Shown in pieces: positions 7,230-9,993 of a stretch of 9,993 nucleotides of DNA (its first letter is position 1; every line of letters begins with the position of its first letter). The stretch comes from an uncultured Collinsella sp. GTDB taxonomy: Bacteria > Actinomycetota > Coriobacteriia > Coriobacteriales > Coriobacteriaceae. The position numbers were made by a program, and so were the translations under genes. Below the pieces are notes generated by a model. That model saw only the letters and a program-made list of their open reading frames with translations. It did not search any database and was not told the DNA's origin. The stretch is from assembly GCA_900549085.1 (NCBI GenBank), contig URMO01000075.1, forward strand, positions 1 through 9,993, given 5' to 3'.

Positions 7230-7374
7230 AGTGTTTGCTCAACTTTCTTTTCAAGCCCTGTGATCACATGCTCCCTGCATATACCTTCAGGGCGGCTAAA
7301 CAGTCTAGCTCCGTCCGAAAAGCGACGGGCGTCATTGATCTGTATCGAGATGATTGCGTCAAATACGCAGCGTT

Positions 7375-7402
7375 AGTGTAACACAACCGCTGCCACCTGC
7401 AA
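7375..7402 (-). promoter_or_regulatory. Candidate extended -10 promoter of rho
   Basis: On the minus strand TGT precedes TACACT (-10 at 7375-7380), giving an extended -10. TTGCAG (7397-7402) is a weak -35 at 16 bp. Initiation near 7368 would leave a leader of about 139 nt before the GTG. In the leader two short pairings are visible: CCGTC/GACGG around 7310-7328 and CCCTG/CAGGG around 7273-7293. No Rho autoregulatory element can be asserted. Confidence 0.4.
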
Positions 7403-7481
7403 CTTAGTCATCGGAGACGTTCATAAACGACTAGTCAAAAGGAACACTCTTTACAAAGTTCCGGCGCACACCATCGCCACA

Positions 7482-7558
7482 TCATAAGCTGCGGTGAAAT
7501 AGTTCCCAAATCCCGGCCGACACCTCTCAAGCAGGAACCATTCCACCGCAACTCATAA
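7482..7558 (-). other. Long RNA hairpin, fully paired only on the minus strand
   Basis: Bases 7482-7506 and 7534-7558 form arms of 25 nt around a 27-nt loop. Read as minus-strand RNA all 25 positions pair, five of them as G-U. Read on the plus strand those five become A-C mismatches. The loop contains the self-complementary CGGCCG (7514-7519). No T-tract follows, so it is not a simple terminator. This asymmetry suggests selection on a minus-strand transcript, perhaps argS read-through or an independent small RNA. No RNA family was recognised. Confidence 0.55.
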
Positions 7559-7651
7559 GAAGAAGGCAGGTCAAGCCTCAAGCATCGAGAAAACGGAACA
7601 GCTAAGGGGCAAAGGCATCGACCCCAAGATCGACATGCCACGAATCGCGCC

Positions 7652-7781
7652 CATCTACTACGTTTGCCACCGCTCCCCTGACCATACTCACTATTTTTCG
7701 AAAGTCGCAGACCTGCTACCTGCGGTTTTAATATTGCGATTTTCGGCGTGGTTCGGGGTACGCACTTAAACGTAGTAGATG
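7652..7781 (+). repeat. Intergenic repeat element, copy A, with 14-bp terminal inverted repeats
   Basis: The ends are perfect inverted repeats: CATCTACTACGTTT (7652-7665) and its complement (7768-7781). The core from TACTACG (7656) to CGTAGTA (7777) is 122 bp, exactly the core length of copy B. It aligns with B on the opposite strand without gaps, 73 of 122 positions identical by my count. Shared blocks include CGAAA (7699-7703), GGTTTTA (7724-7730) and GGCGTGG (7745-7751). It also contains a CGCAG/CTGCG hairpin (7706-7724). No open frame of its own is evident and no flanking target duplication was found. Confidence 0.65.
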
Positions 7782-7827
7782 CCCCCGATTCTTGGCAGAA
7801 GGTATCCCACCGCTCCTCCACGGGACA

Positions 7828-7865
7828 AAAATGATCCGTTTTCCTCCGTCCCCTAGGGTCATTTT
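7828..7865. repeat. 10-bp inverted repeat between the two repeat elements
   Basis: AAAATGATCC (7828-7837) pairs with GGGTCATTTT (7856-7865), with one G-U pair and an 18-nt pyrimidine-rich loop. It lies between copies A and B and may belong to the same composite. No T-tract follows on the plus strand. Confidence 0.5.
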
Positions 7866-7878
7866 CAAAACTATGGCT

Positions 7879-8006
7879 GTTTACTACGATGAATCGCTCA
7901 ACCACGACCACGCCAAGACCCGAAAAAATAAAACCCCAGCTAGATGGCTTGCACTTTTCGGTGAAAAGCCCGTATGATTGGAATCCCTCGATTCATCGTA
8001 GTAAAC
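7879..8006 (-). repeat. Intergenic repeat element, copy B (inverted), with 18-bp terminal inverted repeats
   Basis: The ends are perfect 18-bp inverted repeats: GTTTACTACGATGAATCG (7879-7896) and its complement (7989-8006). The 122-bp core runs from 7882 to 8003, and its minus strand aligns with the plus strand of copy A over the whole length. A CTTTTC/GAAAAG hairpin (7954-7968) lies inside. Arm changes are compensated within each copy: A and B differ outside TACTACG, yet each has perfectly matching ends. That suggests pairing between the ends is maintained. Confidence 0.65.
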
Positions 8007-8061
8007 TTGTATAGTTGCGATTTAGTAGCATTTCCCAACACACCAAAAAGCACCGCCAAAC

Positions 8062-8097
8062 GCAAGAAGCCCGACCTCCGCACGGGAGATCGGGCTT
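8062..8097 (-). terminator. Intrinsic terminator after argS
   Basis: Minus-strand RNA forms a 13-bp stem (8097-8085 with 8079-8067, one G-U pair) around a 5-nt loop. It is followed by a moderately T-rich CTTGCGTTT stretch. It begins about 45 nt after the argS stop. The stem is strong and the T-tract mediocre. Confidence 0.7.
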
Positions 8098-8142
8098 AGA
8101 AGGCTCAGTTAAACCAAACCAACGCAGCCAGACGGCCAGCGC

Positions 8143-9936
8143 TTACATCTGCTCAGGGGCGGTCACGCCAACAAGGGTGAGCACCAGAGCGAGCGTCACG
8201 CGGACGGCGTCGCAAGCGGCCAGACGGGCGCGCGAGAGCTCGGGGTCGACGGGACGGCCCTCGCTCGGCAGAACCTGGCAGGCGGCGTAGAAGCTGTGGA
8301 AGTCGCCGGCGAGCTCCTCGGCAAAGTGCGTCAGGCGGAACGGGGCGCGATCGCGAGCGCAGCTGGCAATGAGGTCGGTGAGCTCGTTCAGCTTACGCGA
8401 AAGGGCGAGCTCGGTCGGATCGGTCAGCAGCGAGTAATCGACGTTCTCGCCAATAGCCTTCTCGGCGACGGCCTTCATGCCCATCTCGGCGGCCTGCTCG
8501 GCGGTAACGTCGGCGGCGCGGCGCAGGATGGAGCACACGCGAGCGTGAGCATACTGCACGTAATAGACCGGGTTGGAGTTGTCGCGCTTCTTAACGGCCT
8601 CGATATCGAAGTCGACCATCTGGTTGGAGCTCTTGGAGATGAGCGTGTAGCGAGCAGCGTCGGAGCCGACCTCGTCGACGAGCTCCTGCAGGGTCACCAT
8701 GGTGCCCTTGCGCTTGGACATACGGACGGGCTTGCCGTTGCGCAGCAGGTTGACGAGCTGGCCCAGCAGAACCTCAAACTTGCCGGGATAGCCAAGAGCG
8801 TCGCAGACGCAGCGGACGCGGTCGATGTAGCCGTGGTGGTCGGCGCCCCAGATGTCGATGACATGATCGACGCGCTGGAACTTATCCCAGTGATAGGCAA
8901 CGTCGGAGGCGAAGTAGGTGTACTCGCCATCGGACTTGATCAGGACGCGGTCCTTGTCATCGCCCAGATCGGTGGAGCGGAACCACAGGGCGCCGTCCTT
9001 GGTGTAGAGATAGCCCATCTTGTCGAGCTTCTCAAAAGCGCGGTCGACGGCGGAGGTGCCGGCGGTCTCGCCCTCGGTGTCCTTAACATACAGCGAACGC
9101 TCGGAGAACCAGCGATCGAAGTCGCAGTTGACGGCATGGCAAAGGTCGCGCATGTTGTCGACCATCTTTACATAGCCGCGCTCGCGGAAGCTCTCCATAC
9201 GCTCCTGCGGATCGGCGTTGACCCACTTATCGCCGTCGGTGCGCCAGAACTCGGCGGCCTCGTCGATGATGTAGTCGCCGCCATAGGAGTCCTTGCCCAG
9301 AGTCTCGGCAAAGTTGTCCTGATACGGATGGGTCTCGGGGTGCTCGTCGCTCTCATCGGCAACAAAGGCGTCGCGGTCGGCGATCAGCAGCTTGTGAGCC
9401 TCGTCGATATCCACGCCCTGCTTGGCGATGATGTCGGCAAGCTGCATATAGCGCGTGCTGATGGAGTTGCCGAAGGTGTTCATCTGAGAGCCGTGGTCGT
9501 TGATGTAGAACTCACGCTGGATGTCGTAACCGGCGTGGTCCATAACACGGCAAAGGGAGTCGCCCAGAGCGGCCCAGCGGCCATGGCCGATGTGCATGGG
9601 GCCGACGGGGTTGGCGGAGACGAACTCGACCTGGGTCTTCAGGCCGCCACCGACGTTGGACTTAGCGAAGTCCATACCCTTCTCGCGGGCCTCGCCAAAG
9701 ATGGCGTTCTTGACGGCAACGGAGAGGTAGAAGTTGATGAAGCCAGGACCGGCGATCTCGACCTTCTCGATTGCGGGGTCCTCGGGCATATGGGCAACGA
9801 CGGCCTCGGCGATCTTGCGCGGGGCGCAATGAGCCAGCTTGGCGGACTTCAGGGCCATGGTGGAGGTCCACTCGCCATGAGAAGTGTCAGCCGGTCGCTC
9901 GATAGCGCAATCGTCATACACTTTCAAAACAAGCAA
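8143..9936 (-). CDS. argS: Arginyl-tRNA synthetase, 5' end apparently truncated or replaced
   Basis: A class I aminoacyl-tRNA synthetase that charges tRNA-Arg with arginine using ATP. Visible parts are the tRNA D-loop-contacting N-terminal (Add1) domain up to about 95, the HIGH motif as GPMHIGHGR (112-120), and a KMSKS-type loop MSKRKG (406-411). The anticodon-binding helical domain (about 450-597) ends normally in APEQM. The catalytic core looks complete at 597 residues from the earliest possible start. That start is a TTG at 9934-9936 in AT-rich DNA with no ribosome site and an in-frame TGA 12 nt before it. Compared with E. coli ArgRS, the block HGEWTSTMALKSAKLA begins at about residue 20 instead of about 36, so the usual first helix is missing. 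GTG at 9919-9921 and ATG at 9856-9858 (residue 27) are alternative starts. Whether this copy yields a full enzyme is uncertain. Confidence 0.9.
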   Translation of the reverse strand: MLVLKVYDDCAIERPADTSHGEWTSTMALKSAKLAHCAPRKIAEAVVAHMPEDPAIEKVEIAGPGFINFYLSVAVKNAIFGEAREKGMDFAKSNVGGGLKTQVEFVSANPVGPMHIGHGRWAALGDSLCRVMDHAGYDIQREFYINDHGSQMNTFGNSISTRYMQLADIIAKQGVDIDEAHKLLIADRDAFVADESDEHPETHPYQDNFAETLGKDSYGGDYIIDEAAEFWRTDGDKWVNADPQERMESFRERGYVKMVDNMRDLCHAVNCDFDRWFSERSLYVKDTEGETAGTSAVDRAFEKLDKMGYLYTKDGALWFRSTDLGDDKDRVLIKSDGEYTYFASDVAYHWDKFQRVDHVIDIWGADHHGYIDRVRCVCDALGYPGKFEVLLGQLVNLLRNGKPVRMSKRKGTMVTLQELVDEVGSDAARYTLISKSSNQMVDFDIEAVKKRDNSNPVYYVQYAHARVCSILRRAADVTAEQAAEMGMKAVAEKAIGENVDYSLLTDPTELALSRKLNELTDLIASCARDRAPFRLTHFAEELAGDFHSFYAACQVLPSEGRPVDPELSRARLAACDAVRVTLALVLTLVGVTAPEQM

Positions 9937-9993
9937 TACAACAAATCACAAACAATTAAATTACAGGATAATGAACAAAACTATCGACACCGA
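9906..9993. other. AT-rich stretch abutting the argS 5' end
   Basis: About 33% G+C by count (29 of 88), against clearly GC-rich genes elsewhere. All three minus-strand frames contain stops, and none encodes an ArgRS-like N-terminus. No convincing promoter or ribosome site for argS was found. It could be the edge of an inserted element, a recombination junction, or an assembly artefact; the window ends too soon to tell. Confidence 0.5.

Larger units (their letters stand above)
7403..8061 (-). other. Gene-free structured region between argS and rho
   Basis: About 660 bp with no supported protein gene, lying between the argS terminator and the rho promoter. An uninterrupted minus-strand frame (7435-7911) exists. 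Its codons lack the G/C-ending bias of the neighbouring genes, it is oddly rich in Cys, Trp and Arg, and it simply runs across the repeats, so I treat it as noncoding. The region holds, from left to right, a small GGAAC/GTTCC hairpin (7441-7462), a 25-bp hairpin (7482-7558), a GGCAT-type hairpin (7614-7639), repeat element A (7652-7781), a 10-bp hairpin (7828-7865) and repeat element B (7879-8006). Composition is more AT-rich than the genes. Confidence 0.6.

Noticed and set aside
5508..7376. Plus-strand 622-codon open frame opposite rho
   Set aside because: It is a Leu/Gly/Arg/Ala-rich shadow created by the GC-biased, low-complexity rho extension. Rho on the other strand is unambiguous.
7435..7911. 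Minus-strand 158-codon open frame in the argS-rho gap
   Set aside because: Codons lack the G/C-ending bias of real genes here, the product is unusually rich in Cys, Trp and Arg, the start is a GTG inside repeat B with no ribosome site, and the frame crosses both repeat elements and the hairpins.
7652..8006. CRISPR-like array from the evenly spaced TACTACG cores
   Set aside because: Cores alternate in orientation, are only 7 bp identical across all four sites, and are spaced about 113 bp apart. The intervening sequences are homologous to each other instead of unique.

Overview
The window looks like chromosomal DNA from a GC-rich Coriobacteriia-type actinobacterium, most likely Collinsella or a close relative. 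That assignment is inference. It rests on codons rich in G/C at third positions, a Rho factor with a very long Ala/Lys/Arg-rich N-terminal extension, and the overall look of the fructokinase and ArgRS. No rRNA, tRNA, CRISPR array, transposase or phage gene is visible.

Left part (1-2467), plus strand: a probable 3' end of a membrane protein gene, a fold-type I PLP aminotransferase (127-1308) closed by a strong intrinsic terminator, then a ROK-family fructokinase (1450-2340) with its own promoter and a second strong terminator. Both are small-molecule metabolism genes and appear to be separate transcription units.

Middle part (2453-4527), minus strand: a two-gene unit transcribed from a good sigma-70-like promoter at 4499-4527. 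Its first gene encodes an uncharacterised membrane-anchored, Ala-rich, acidic protein. It is broken by one in-frame amber codon at 3630-3632, and the frame is otherwise open from 4361 to 2910. A VanZ-family membrane protein follows 7 bp later. The VanZ stop codon lies inside the terminator hairpin of the converging fructokinase gene.

Right part (4603-9993), minus strand: rho (4677-7229, GTG start, 850 aa) and argS (8143-9936) are the housekeeping genes, each followed by an intrinsic terminator. Rho has a complete catalytic core behind an extension of about 427 residues. ArgRS lacks its usual first helix, because its 5' end runs into a very AT-rich stretch at the window edge.

The most unusual part is the roughly 700-bp gene-free stretch between argS and rho. 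It holds two diverged copies of an element with a 122-bp core, in opposite orientations and alignable without gaps at about 60% identity. Each copy is bounded by its own perfect terminal inverted repeat. A further hairpin lies between them, and beyond them is a 25-bp hairpin that is fully paired only as minus-strand RNA, thanks to five G-U pairs. This looks like a small non-autonomous repeat or structured-RNA family.
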